Virus record (IMG/VR): IMGVR_UViG_3300043436_000007
Span: 1 to 23,287 of that record
DNA length: 23,287 nt
Strand: one strand, 5' to 3'
DNA from: a virus
Under the pieces are notes generated by a model, which saw only the letters and a list, made by a program, of their open reading frames with translations, was not told the DNA's origin and ran no database searches. The translations under genes and the position numbers were made by a program. The first letter of the stretch is position 1. Every line of letters starts with the position of its first letter. Shown here piece after piece: positions 13,221 to 20,249 of the stretch.

Positions 13221-14992
13221 TTTGCTTTGCCTTCCCTTGCTTTATTGGTGTTTGTGCGGTAATCGTCTACAGCAGACTTGGCGGCAGCAATGCTGGTTGT
13301 GTTTGCTTTTCTTGCTGTAGCTTTAGCAAAGGCGGCATTGACTGCTGCTTCATTTGTTAAATCAACACCATTAAGTTCTGGCAAAGACAGCACCGCCGAC
13401 TTTAGATTGTTAGTGGCGGCCACCTCAAAAGCTCCACTCATTTGGCTTTTAGCTAGTTTTGCCAAGTCATCCCCGCGCTTGCGTACTTCAGTAGGGTTAG
13501 GCAATAAACCATTTTCATTGGGGGTGCGCGTAAACTGATGAAGTTGCATTACCAAATCATTGCGTGTTTCTACAGCTTTTTGACGAGCTTGGGAATCTTT
13601 TAATTCTGGCGGCAGATTAGCCGCTTGAATGCCGACCGATAAGTTGATCTGGTTGGTGGCATAGTTAACGTCATCGCTAGGGTTAGATCTAGCAATAGTC
13701 AATTGTCTCTTTGTTGCGTTGGTAAATGGCCCGCTGCTGATCTCGGCCTGTGTCGCCAAGCCAAGGGCTACACGTTGCGATACGCGACCAAGCGCTTCAA
13801 AATCATCATTGGGGCGTCCCTCTTTACCTTGATCGGTAATGAATGCTCTTGCTGTCTTTAGGCTTTCTGGAGACACAGGCATAGAAGACAGCTGTGAGAA
13901 TAAATCTTTTTGTTCTGCAATGTTGTTGCTAGAGTAAATTTTGCGCAGCAATGTATCACCTTGACGTTGTGCAGATGTCAAGTTGAAATCAATACCTTGC
14001 TTGCGATCTTGTATAGCTTGTCTGTAGTTGTTTTTGATTTTTATTACAGACTCATAATCGTTAACAATTAGCGATTTCAATACAGGGCTTAGATTGCCGA
14101 GATCACCAGCTTCAATTTTCTTTAAAGTTAACTCAGGATTTACCATGTTTTCTTCAGCCATTAAGGCTTTAGTAACAGTAAAAATTTTGGCGTCTTTTAC
14201 ATCTTTTTCAAACTTGGCCAAATACTCTTTTCTCATACCCGCATTACCCATTAACAATGCGCCAGTTGATATTTGCTCTCTTACCATATCAACAAAATCT
14301 TCTACTGGTCTAACAACACCGCTAGCATCTGTATAAGATCCTTCTGCAATTCTTTGCTCTAAAAGTTTTAAAGAGTTTGCATACCCATTAACAAACTTTA
14401 TTTGATTTTGTTCTTGATTTCTTTTTAATTCAGCTTTCAATGCAGAATTAAGCACAGTGTTGCCGTGCGTTGCCATAGTGGCTCTAAATTTAATTACTGC
14501 CTCTGGATCTACATTAGACGAAATTGCTTTAGAAAGACCATCTGATGCAGCTTTAATTCTTGAACTTGCTACAGCTGACGTTATGGTTCCAGCCTCAACT
14601 TCATCCAATATCTTAACTAAAACATTTTTACCTTCTTCCTCAAAATGATTAGCCAGCTCTAAGCTGCGAGCTTTGGCCACCGCCTGGTCAAAGTAGTTAA
14701 GCGAGCTGGTGCTACCAAAACCAAGAGGCACGCCTTCTGTAGCTTTTTGTATTTGATCGATTGTTAACTTGTTATCTGCAACATACTGAAAGCCCTCTTG
14801 CTGGCGCATGGGTGCAGCTAGTTGAAACGCACTAGCGCTCATCCTGTCGAGCACTTGGGCTAGCTGGCTGGCTCCTTGTGCCGCAGCCCTTGGTCCGACA
14901 AAATCTACCGCCTGCTGCTGTGGCTGCACCATAGGCACACCGCCCACAGAGCGCAGTTGCATTTGTCCTGATTCAAGTCTTTGAGTAGCCAT
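13217..14992 (-). CDS. Internal virion protein (T7 gp15-like position)
   Basis: The 591-residue product is almost entirely predicted helix, rich in Gln, Ala, Lys and Glu, with no membrane helix, matching the size class and gene order of T7 gp15-type ejection proteins. The N-terminus (S-V-G-G-V-P-M-V-Q-P) is typical of proteins that sit on the portal-proximal core. AGGG precedes the ATG, which starts two bases after the preceding stop. The central part (about bases 14040-14640) is noticeably more AT-rich than both ends, a sign of mosaic origin. Assignment is by order and composition rather than by a specific motif. Confidence 0.72.
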   Translation of the reverse strand: MATQRLESGQMQLRSVGGVPMVQPQQQAVDFVGPRAAAQGASQLAQVLDRMSASAFQLAAPMRQQEGFQYVADNKLTIDQIQKATEGVPLGFGSTSSLNYFDQAVAKARSLELANHFEEEGKNVLVKILDEVEAGTITSAVASSRIKAASDGLSKAISSNVDPEAVIKFRATMATHGNTVLNSALKAELKRNQEQNQIKFVNGYANSLKLLEQRIAEGSYTDASGVVRPVEDFVDMVREQISTGALLMGNAGMRKEYLAKFEKDVKDAKIFTVTKALMAEENMVNPELTLKKIEAGDLGNLSPVLKSLIVNDYESVIKIKNNYRQAIQDRKQGIDFNLTSAQRQGDTLLRKIYSSNNIAEQKDLFSQLSSMPVSPESLKTARAFITDQGKEGRPNDDFEALGRVSQRVALGLATQAEISSGPFTNATKRQLTIARSNPSDDVNYATNQINLSVGIQAANLPPELKDSQARQKAVETRNDLVMQLHQFTRTPNENGLLPNPTEVRKRGDDLAKLAKSQMSGAFEVAATNNLKSAVLSLPELNGVDLTNEAAVNAAFAKATARKANTTSIAAAKSAVDDYRTNTNKAREGKAK

Positions 14993-14994
14993 AA

Positions 14995-15612
14995 TTACCC
15001 TACTGCCTTCGTTAGCCTGAGATAGTCAATGCCAGCCTTGCCCAGCTTGGCGCCAGCAAGCAGACCGCTAGCCTTGCGGCCAGCCTCTCCAGCAAACGTG
15101 AGCTGGCCTGCTTGGCTTCTTGCGCTGTAGAGGTTTAGCGTGTTCTGGTACTCAGTAGATTCCAGCATGGCTGTTGCATCCTCAAAGCCCAGCACCCGAG
15201 CTGTCAAAGCGTTGAGGTCTGATATGCCTACGTCGCGCATAGTGCCTTGGATGTTTTGGTTAATCACACTCTGTATAGATCCCTCACCCAGCACCACGCC
15301 AGATGCAGCCGCCCTGGCACGTACAGCTGCGTTAGTGGCGCGCATATTCTTTAGCAGGGTGTTGCCAGCGATGGTGTAGTTCTGCGCCTCCAGCTCGGCC
15401 TTCCTGATTGTGCGGCCAGCTTGGATGGTGGAGTACTGCTCTGCCATGTCGGCGCGCACCTCGGCCACCGCCAGCGTGTCTCTTGCCTGCAGCATGTAGC
15501 TAGTCTGCTGGTTGATGGCTGCGGCTTTGCTAGCCTCAATCTCGCCATAGCTAGCCAGCAGGCCTGCGCCTGCGACTAAACCTGCTGCTGATGGATTGGG
15601 TGCTGTTGCCAT
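14995..15612 (-). CDS. Internal virion protein (T7 gp14-like)
   Basis: The 205-residue product is alanine-rich, with a Gly/Ala hydrophobic start (G-L-V-A-G-A-G-L-L-A-S-Y-G) followed by one long helix (about residues 22-115), a motif G-V-V-L-G-E-G-S near 105-112 and a C-terminal glycine/alanine segment. This pattern (short hydrophobic start, long helix, 'A-S-G-V' block) is typical of gp14-like proteins, which are ejected to form the outer-membrane part of the DNA channel. It follows tail tubular protein B as in T7. AGGA is about 9 bases before the ATG. Confidence 0.78.
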   Translation of the reverse strand: MATAPNPSAAGLVAGAGLLASYGEIEASKAAAINQQTSYMLQARDTLAVAEVRADMAEQYSTIQAGRTIRKAELEAQNYTIAGNTLLKNMRATNAAVRARAAASGVVLGEGSIQSVINQNIQGTMRDVGISDLNALTARVLGFEDATAMLESTEYQNTLNLYSARSQAGQLTFAGEAGRKASGLLAGAKLGKAGIDYLRLTKAVG

Positions 15613-15615
15613 GTC

Positions 15616-17832
15616 TTATGTTCCTGAGAAAACCGCTACACGGTAGTCCAAGCCTAGCAGATTCATCTTTACTGGTAGGTCTTGGGATACCTCAATACTC
15701 TGCTCGCGGTTGTAGCCAAGCACGCCATTAACCCGCTTGATGCCGGTGAACTCTGGTATTGGATCATCTAGCAGCGGGTTGTCAAACAAGCGGAACGCTA
15801 CCGGCTGATTGTTGATGATCAGGTTCTGGGTCTCATTAAGCACTGCGCTGATTTCAACAATACGCTTCTTGAACGAGACTCGGCTGCCAGTCTGCAGCTT
15901 GACCTCGGCAGGCATGGTCTTTACATAGACCGTGATGGGCAGGCCAACCTCATAGCTGGTTGTTGACTCTCGGTCAAAGGTCACAGCGCCACCAGCGCTT
16001 ACAGTCTCGTTGCCCTGGGGTGAGCCATCACAGATGACATTGAGTGACTTTCCAATATGTGGCAGCCCACTTCCAACACCCCCAGCAGAGGCACCAACAA
16101 ACGCACAGTCTGTAAAGTACTCATAGCCAAAGATCTCAATAAAGTACCTAACCACGCTGTTAAACGTGCGCTTGGTAACCACATAGATCTGGTTGACATC
16201 CACGCCCACATCAATGAACTCGCCATCGGTGGTGAACTCAGATGGGCTAGTGACTTGCTGGCTGCGCATGATGCTGAACGCTGCAATGCTGCCATCATCA
16301 GTGTTGGTCATCAAGAGCAGGTCGGCCTCTTCGGTGCTCGATGCCCTACGCAGTGCAACCCGCTGCGGCCCCTTGAGCAGGTGCCCAGACAGTAGCGATA
16401 TACGCTGTGTGATGTAGGTCAGCTGGGTGTCATTGAACACAAACTCATTGAGCGACTTACCCTGGCGCTGGATGTAGATCGAGCCAGATTCAACAGACTG
16501 CACGCGGGTGCCAGGCTTGATGCCATTGCGACTTACATTTTTGAATGTAAAGGTCAGCGGGGTCACAGGGTCGGTGCCGGCCTGCGGTATATAGAACTCG
16601 CCTCCTGTGGTAAACACTTGGAAATCTCGACCACTGATTATGTCGGTGATGACGTTGAGGTCGTTGGTGTCAAGCGTTGCCTCAAGCGCATCATCATCTA
16701 GCGACTCGTTTGGCACAAAGTCAAAGAAGAGTCCAATCTTGGAGCCCCAGATTGTGGACGGGCGCGACTTGCTGCCACCAAAGTAAAGCCGCCCCTCATG
16801 GAACGACACCGAGCGTGGCCAACCCTTAGTGCTTGACCACACATCTACATAGCCGTGCTCTAGCTCCCAGCGGCCTGCATCAATGGTAGTAGTGTTAAAG
16901 AACGGGTACTCTGTCACCACCTCGACCACAGTCGCTGACACATAACGTACTATGCGAGCTCTGCCCTGCGGCTGTGCATTGATGTACTGGTTGACAGACA
17001 GATCTGAAAACGTGGTTGTGGTGTAGGTGCTTGTGTTGTTTGGTGTGGTGGTAAAAGCCTCACCCACTGTGGCTACCTTGGTGCTGCCAACATAGTCCTC
17101 AATCAACCGCGTTTGGCCAGAGCCTGTGCCGCCTGTGATGTTGATGTACATGCCAACATATATGTCATCTGTTGCACTTGCTGTGTTCTTGAGCGTTATT
17201 GTTGTGCTGGTGCCAGCTTGCGCTGTGCCAGAGTCATGGTGGGTGGTTGATGCAGTCAGCGTCACATTACCAGACACAGCAGACGGGGTCAGCGTTGAGC
17301 TGGTGTTGGTATGAAAGTCAATGTCGTAAGCGTACTTGGGTATTGCATCAAACGTGATTGATGTGGCTGTCCATGCTGTGTCACTGGTTCTGGTGATGCG
17401 CACCGGCTGCAGATCTGGATGCACCACGATCAATGTATCGGCAGACTGTGTCCAGCACATATCGTCCACAATCGTGCTGCCAATAGTGGTTGTCAGATAG
17501 CTGTTACCTGTGCCGTTGATGTTTGTCTGCACCACACCGTTTTTAACTACATGCATACGGTTGTGGGTAAAACACAACATATAGCTGTCATCCACAGAGA
17601 ACTGGAACGGCACCAATCGCACGCCGTTGCCGGCAGACTCGGTGCTGGTGTTTGGCAGCTGAAAGATATGCTTGGTGCCAGGCCTGCGACGCAGCCCACC
17701 TTGGGGCTGGATCAATACATTAGTCGCCTTTGCCAGCGCATTGCCGTAGGCCTGCAGATCCACACGCGCACGCAACAGCGGATCGAGCTCGCCGGTTGCA
17801 AAGTTGGTTGTGAACTCTACAAAGCGTGGCAT
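15616..17832 (-). CDS. Tail tubular protein B, nozzle
   Basis: The 738-residue product begins with the family signature: 'FTTNFATGELDPLLRARVDL' (residues 7-26), then N-V-L-I-Q-P-Q-G-G-L-R-R-R-P-G-T-K, followed by V-R-L-V-P-F-Q-F-S. This identifies a T7 gp12-type nozzle protein, which forms the lower tail tube. The rest is beta-rich with many Thr and Val. Length is close to that of T7 gp12. The start overlaps the stop of the tubular A gene in a TGATG junction, so the two are translationally coupled. Confidence 0.92.
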   Translation of the reverse strand: MPRFVEFTTNFATGELDPLLRARVDLQAYGNALAKATNVLIQPQGGLRRRPGTKHIFQLPNTSTESAGNGVRLVPFQFSVDDSYMLCFTHNRMHVVKNGVVQTNINGTGNSYLTTTIGSTIVDDMCWTQSADTLIVVHPDLQPVRITRTSDTAWTATSITFDAIPKYAYDIDFHTNTSSTLTPSAVSGNVTLTASTTHHDSGTAQAGTSTTITLKNTASATDDIYVGMYINITGGTGSGQTRLIEDYVGSTKVATVGEAFTTTPNNTSTYTTTTFSDLSVNQYINAQPQGRARIVRYVSATVVEVVTEYPFFNTTTIDAGRWELEHGYVDVWSSTKGWPRSVSFHEGRLYFGGSKSRPSTIWGSKIGLFFDFVPNESLDDDALEATLDTNDLNVITDIISGRDFQVFTTGGEFYIPQAGTDPVTPLTFTFKNVSRNGIKPGTRVQSVESGSIYIQRQGKSLNEFVFNDTQLTYITQRISLLSGHLLKGPQRVALRRASSTEEADLLLMTNTDDGSIAAFSIMRSQQVTSPSEFTTDGEFIDVGVDVNQIYVVTKRTFNSVVRYFIEIFGYEYFTDCAFVGASAGGVGSGLPHIGKSLNVICDGSPQGNETVSAGGAVTFDRESTTSYEVGLPITVYVKTMPAEVKLQTGSRVSFKKRIVEISAVLNETQNLIINNQPVAFRLFDNPLLDDPIPEFTGIKRVNGVLGYNREQSIEVSQDLPVKMNLLGLDYRVAVFSGT

Positions 17833-18446
17833 CAGTTTCTAACCGCAATAAGTGAATAATCTTCAATGACACGCACAGGGTTGTTTTGTCCATCGATCTG
17901 GGCAGCTGTGCGAAAGAACCCACCGCGGCCATTCTCAGATACATCACCAGTGGCCACACGTTGCCACTTGGTTGCCTTGTCCTGTTGTTCGGTCACGGTC
18001 TCTGCAATGTGCCAAGCCACCATGTATTTAAGCAGCTGCACAAAGTACTGCGGCATCGCAAACTCTGGCACGCTAAATTGGTAATCAATAAAAACGCTAG
18101 TCAGGTTTGTGAGCAGCTTGTCGCCTTGGATCTCCCAGTCTTTTTGTATGGGGCTGCTCTGCGTAGAGCTGTTGTATACCAAGCGTGGGTTAGCTAGCTT
18201 GTCGCCTGGCAGCTGATACTCATAGCGCCAGAAAGATGTAGGGGTTGTGATGAGCTGTGCCAGCTGCACCTTCTTCATGCCAAAGCTCCACGGGTACATC
18301 ACCAAGGTGGAGTCTCTAATATCTGGATAGAGTCGGTCGCATACGCTAGAGGCGTCGGTGCCGTCGTTAAAAGACGATATAGCCTTCGCTCCTATTAAGA
18401 GCAAGGCATCAGAGCAGATTGATACACCAGTGTCACCAGCAGCCAT
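17832..18446 (-). CDS. Tail tubular protein A, adaptor
   Basis: The 204-residue product matches T7 gp11-type adaptor proteins that join portal to nozzle and hold the fibres. Visible family features are the N-terminal 'ICSDALLLIGAKAISSF' block, V-C-D-R-L-Y-P-D-I-R-D near 35-45, Y-P-W-S-F, and W-R-Y-E-Y-Q-L-P-G-D at about 73-82. AGAGG lies 6 bases before the ATG, partly held in a small hairpin (T-C-T-C-A / T-G-A-G-A), and a larger hairpin precedes it. Coupled to the downstream nozzle gene. Confidence 0.92.
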   Translation of the reverse strand: MAAGDTGVSICSDALLLIGAKAISSFNDGTDASSVCDRLYPDIRDSTLVMYPWSFGMKKVQLAQLITTPTSFWRYEYQLPGDKLANPRLVYNSSTQSSPIQKDWEIQGDKLLTNLTSVFIDYQFSVPEFAMPQYFVQLLKYMVAWHIAETVTEQQDKATKWQRVATGDVSENGRGGFFRTAAQIDGQNNPVRVIEDYSLIAVRN

Positions 18447-18461
18447 TTGAACCTCTCAATG

Positions 18462-18500
18462 TGAGAAAGGCCAACCTCCGCTAATGGCAGAAGTTGGCCT
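18462..18500 (-). terminator. Strong hairpin between capsid module and tail module
   Basis: On the minus strand, AGGCCAACTTCTGC pairs with GCGGAGGTTGGCCT across a 5-base loop (18468-18500): 14 pairs, two of them G-U type. It is followed by TTCTC, so the T-tract is weak. It probably acts as a partial terminator or an RNA-processing/stabilising element that lowers tail expression relative to capsid. Confidence 0.7.
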
Positions 18501-18518
18501 CTTTACAGCAGACCCGAT

Positions 18519-18794
18519 TTAGTCGGTATCTGTTGCGCTTACGGTTGTACCGTCAGCAATGTCAACCACTCCAGCTGAAGACACAGCGTTGACGTAAGTC
18601 AACACTAGGCTGGGGGTAGTAGCGTCATAGACAAAAATAATGTCGCCGACTTTTAACAGCGATGCGATGCTGTCAAAGTAGCTCACAGTGTTAACCGTGG
18701 CTTGGGTATCTGTTGTTTTGTACAGATACATTGATGGTGCATTGCCAGATTTGGCAGCGCATACGGTTACAAAACCAGTGCTTGAAAATGCCAT
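18519..18794 (-). CDS. Putative capsid decoration or head protein
   Basis: A 91-residue protein directly downstream of the capsid gene, 14 bases away. The sequence is beta-rich and Ser/Thr/Val-rich, beginning M-A-F-S-S-T-G-F-V-T-V and containing M-Y-L-Y-K-T-T-D-T-Q-A-T and L-L-K-V-G-D-I-I-F-V-Y-D. Proteins of this type (a repeated Y-K-T-T-D-T and L-K-V-G-D pattern) are common immediately after the capsid gene in aquatic podoviruses and are plausibly head decoration or head-fibre proteins. That role is inferred from position. A strong hairpin follows its stop. Confidence 0.65.
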   Translation of the reverse strand: MAFSSTGFVTVCAAKSGNAPSMYLYKTTDTQATVNTVSYFDSIASLLKVGDIIFVYDATTPSLVLTYVNAVSSAGVVDIADGTTVSATDTD

Positions 18795-18808
18795 GTCAGT
18801 CTCCTAGA

Positions 18809-19651
18809 TTAAGTTTCACGGCAGGTGATCTTGACGATACCTTCATCGTCAATGGCAACAGCGCCAGCACTGAAGACCTCGTTCACCAACCAAGAAGTCT
18901 TCTCAGCGATGTAGTTGATCTCAGTTCTCATGGCAATGCCTTCACCGTAGCCAACTGCATCCTTGTGGAATGCAAAGCAGCTGCGATCAAGTGAGGCATC
19001 AATAGCCAAGCCGCCTTCAGAGCGGTCACCCAAGACATGGAACGTGAAGCCCAAGTAGGTGTTGAGCTCGCCCTGCACCAGCGCTTTAACGCTGTTGAAG
19101 TCGGAGCTGGTCACGCTAGTCTCAGACAGCAAGTTGGCCAAGCCATTTGCGTGAATGATGATGTTGCGGCCATCTGGTGGAACATTGTTCTTGTCCATTA
19201 AGCGCTTTGCTTCGCGCAGCTTGGTAATGTTCATATTGGTGTCAGAGCCACCAATGTCATTGCTGACGGTCAAGCTGGTGCTAGATGCGGTAAGTGCATC
19301 CAGAATCATCTGATCTTGGCGACGGCCCATAGCGCCAGCAACAACTTGTACGAGCTCTTGACGCTCATCAAAATTGACCTTGGCTTGGCTGAAAATGTCA
19401 GAGTACTCTGCTGCGTTGTAATCAGCCAAAGTCAAAGTGACTGAGCTAAATGCAACATTCAGAGGTGTGACATCGGTTTGGGGGACGCGAATAGTCGCAA
19501 CACCCTTACCGACTTTAGGAAACTTAACAGTTGAACCTTCGACTCCACGACGCTGGCGAACCGCCGGAACCAACTTTGCCATACCTTGGTAGGCTTGTTT
19601 GACTTCCGCGTCGAAGAGAGTAACGAAGGCATTGCTTAAAGAAATGCTCAT
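18809..19651 (-). CDS. Major capsid protein
   Basis: The 280-residue product follows the scaffold and is the only candidate of the right size and place for the major head subunit, expected to adopt the HK97 fold. Supporting features are the N-terminal helix, the V-R-Q-R-R-G-V-E-G-S-T-V-K-F-P block (residues 31-45), a helical spine region (E-L-V-Q-V-V-A-G-A-M-G-R-R-Q-D-Q), the H-A-N-G-L-A-N-L-L segment near 168-176 and the beta-rich end. GAGG sits 8 bases before the ATG. It has its own sigma70-like promoter and a structured leader of about 140 bases, suiting high-level late expression. Confidence 0.85.
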   Translation of the reverse strand: MSISLSNAFVTLFDAEVKQAYQGMAKLVPAVRQRRGVEGSTVKFPKVGKGVATIRVPQTDVTPLNVAFSSVTLTLADYNAAEYSDIFSQAKVNFDERQELVQVVAGAMGRRQDQMILDALTASSTSLTVSNDIGGSDTNMNITKLREAKRLMDKNNVPPDGRNIIIHANGLANLLSETSVTSSDFNSVKALVQGELNTYLGFTFHVLGDRSEGGLAIDASLDRSCFAFHKDAVGYGEGIAMRTEINYIAEKTSWLVNEVFSAGAVAIDDEGIVKITCRET

Positions 19652-19722
19652 TGGGATACCTCATTCGGTTAATTAAAAACAGGGTTCTCGCGCCGGTAAG
19701 CCAGTAATCTGGGCCAATGCTT

Positions 19723-19737
19723 GCTAGTTACGCTAGC
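19723..19737 (-). promoter_or_regulatory. Hairpin in the capsid mRNA leader
   Basis: GCTAG-TTACG-CTAGC (plus-strand reading) is a perfect 5-bp inverted repeat in the untranslated leader. An additional ATCTGG/CCAGAT pairing (near 19773 and 19706) would enclose it. It may stabilise the capsid transcript. Confidence 0.4.
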
Positions 19738-19791
19738 CAGTCGTCTGCATCTCGCAGTGGTCAGGGTCTGTTGCCAGATAAGCCTTGCGCC

Positions 19792-19822
19792 ATTATATAT
19801 ATTTCTTTTTACTTGTTGTCAA
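19792..19822 (-). promoter_or_regulatory. Sigma70-like promoter for the capsid gene
   Basis: The minus strand carries a perfect TTGACA (19817-19822) followed by an AT-rich spacer and TATATA (19794-19799, 17-base spacing) or TATAAT (19792-19797, 19-base spacing). It points at the capsid gene, whose start is about 140 bases downstream. Recognition by host RNA polymerase is inferred. Confidence 0.65.
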
Positions 19823-19838
19823 CATTTATTTTGGGCAT

Positions 19839-19905
19839 GACTTCCCCAAGGGTGAGAAGTACTCCCCCAAGCCCATGTGCGCAAGCACACTAGCTTCCCC
19901 ATAAG
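19839..19905. repeat. Three short C-rich repeats upstream of the capsid promoter
   Basis: Plus-strand copies: GACTTCCCCAAG (19839-19850), TACTCCCCCAAG (19860-19871) and TAGCTTCCCCATAAG (from 19891). They lie just upstream of the minus-strand -35 box, between about 17 and 85 bases away, a position suitable for an activator or repressor. Confidence 0.4.
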
Positions 19906-19919
19906 GATGCGATTCATTC

Positions 19920-19952
19920 GATAGAGGTCTTGTCTCACCTTGTCCCTCTATC
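19920..19952. repeat. Perfect 8-bp inverted repeat in the capsid upstream region
   Basis: GATAGAGG (19920-19927) and CCTCTATC (19945-19952) flank a 17-base loop that itself contains two direct copies of GACAAG on the minus strand. No T-tract follows on either strand. Role unknown. Confidence 0.5.
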
Positions 19953-19980
19953 TTGCCCGATACCTCGCACACAGTTCGGT

Positions 19981-20010
19981 AGGGTTACCAGCGGGGTGAT
20001 GCGCTGCCCT
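19981..20010. repeat. Bulged inverted repeat in the capsid upstream region
   Basis: AGGG, then CAGCG, an 8-base loop, CGCTG and CCCT, with TTAC bulged on one side. It is one of a cluster of hairpins in the 19652-20247 non-coding region. Role unknown. Confidence 0.4.
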
Positions 20011-20079
20011 ATGTTCTATCCCAAGCCATCCATGTAAATGCACTGCTTTCGCGTGGGGTGCGGCTGGCGTAGGGACAAT

Positions 20080-20186
20080 AAAAAAGCCGCTTACTGCTGC
20101 CCCCGGTAGGAACCCTAAAGTAAAAACCAAGGGCGAGAGCATGAGTAAACGGCTTTAAAACCTGTCGCTTCCTACGGCAACGGTTT
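20080..20186 (-). ncRNA. Candidate structured small RNA with loop-loop pairing
   Basis: Read on the minus strand, the element begins with hairpin 1: AAACC-GTTGC / GCGAC-A-GGTTT, ten pairs with one bulged A (20177-20186 with 20158-20168) and the 8-base loop CGTAGGAA. Hairpin 2 is AAAGCCGTTTAC / GTAAGCGGCTTT, twelve uninterrupted pairs (20145-20156 with 20083-20094), extended inside by TGCT/AGCA and CCCT/AGGG. It ends in a T-run (six T, then ATT), which makes it an intrinsic terminator. GTAGGAA in loop 1 is perfectly complementary to TTCCTAC (20106-20112) inside hairpin 2, giving a possible kissing or pseudoknot contact. Both non-Watson-Crick pairs are G-U only on the minus strand (A-C on the other), which fixes the strand. 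I do not recognise a known family. Confidence 0.6.
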
Positions 20187-20188
20187 GG

Positions 20189-20215
20189 ATTATACACAAA
20201 AAAAGCCCCTAACAA
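20189..20215 (-). promoter_or_regulatory. Possible promoter for the structured RNA
   Basis: A perfect TATAAT (minus strand, 20189-20194) lies directly before the first stem of the candidate RNA. The best -35 match, TTGTTA (20210-20215), is only 15 bases away and lies in the loop of the upstream terminator, so the promoter is weak or the match fortuitous. Confidence 0.35.
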
Positions 20216-20224
20216 GTAGGGGCT
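20198..20224 (-). terminator. Intrinsic terminator after the scaffold gene
   Basis: On the minus strand AGCCCCT-ACTTGTT-AGGGGCT, a perfect 7-bp GC-rich stem (20204-20224), is followed immediately by a T-run (20198-20203). It should end or reduce transcription coming from the portal-scaffold genes. Confidence 0.85.
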
Positions 20225-20230
20225 AAAGGC

Positions 20231-20249
20231 AACTGCTCCTGTAGCAGTT
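20231..20249 (-). other. Hairpin overlapping the scaffold stop codon
   Basis: AACTGCT-CCTGT-AGCAGTT, a perfect 7-bp stem overlapping the scaffold TAA. It sits just before the intrinsic terminator and may protect the 3' end of the scaffold mRNA or slow terminating ribosomes. Confidence 0.5.

Noticed and set aside
19700-19800. Possible tRNA in the capsid leader
   Set aside because: Some stems can be drawn, but no T-loop consensus, anticodon arm geometry or CCA-side acceptor stem is present on either strand.
19948-20142. 64-residue frame on the minus strand in the scaffold-capsid gap
   Set aside because: It begins inside the loop region of the second RNA stem and runs through the terminator; there is no ribosome binding site and the product looks random.
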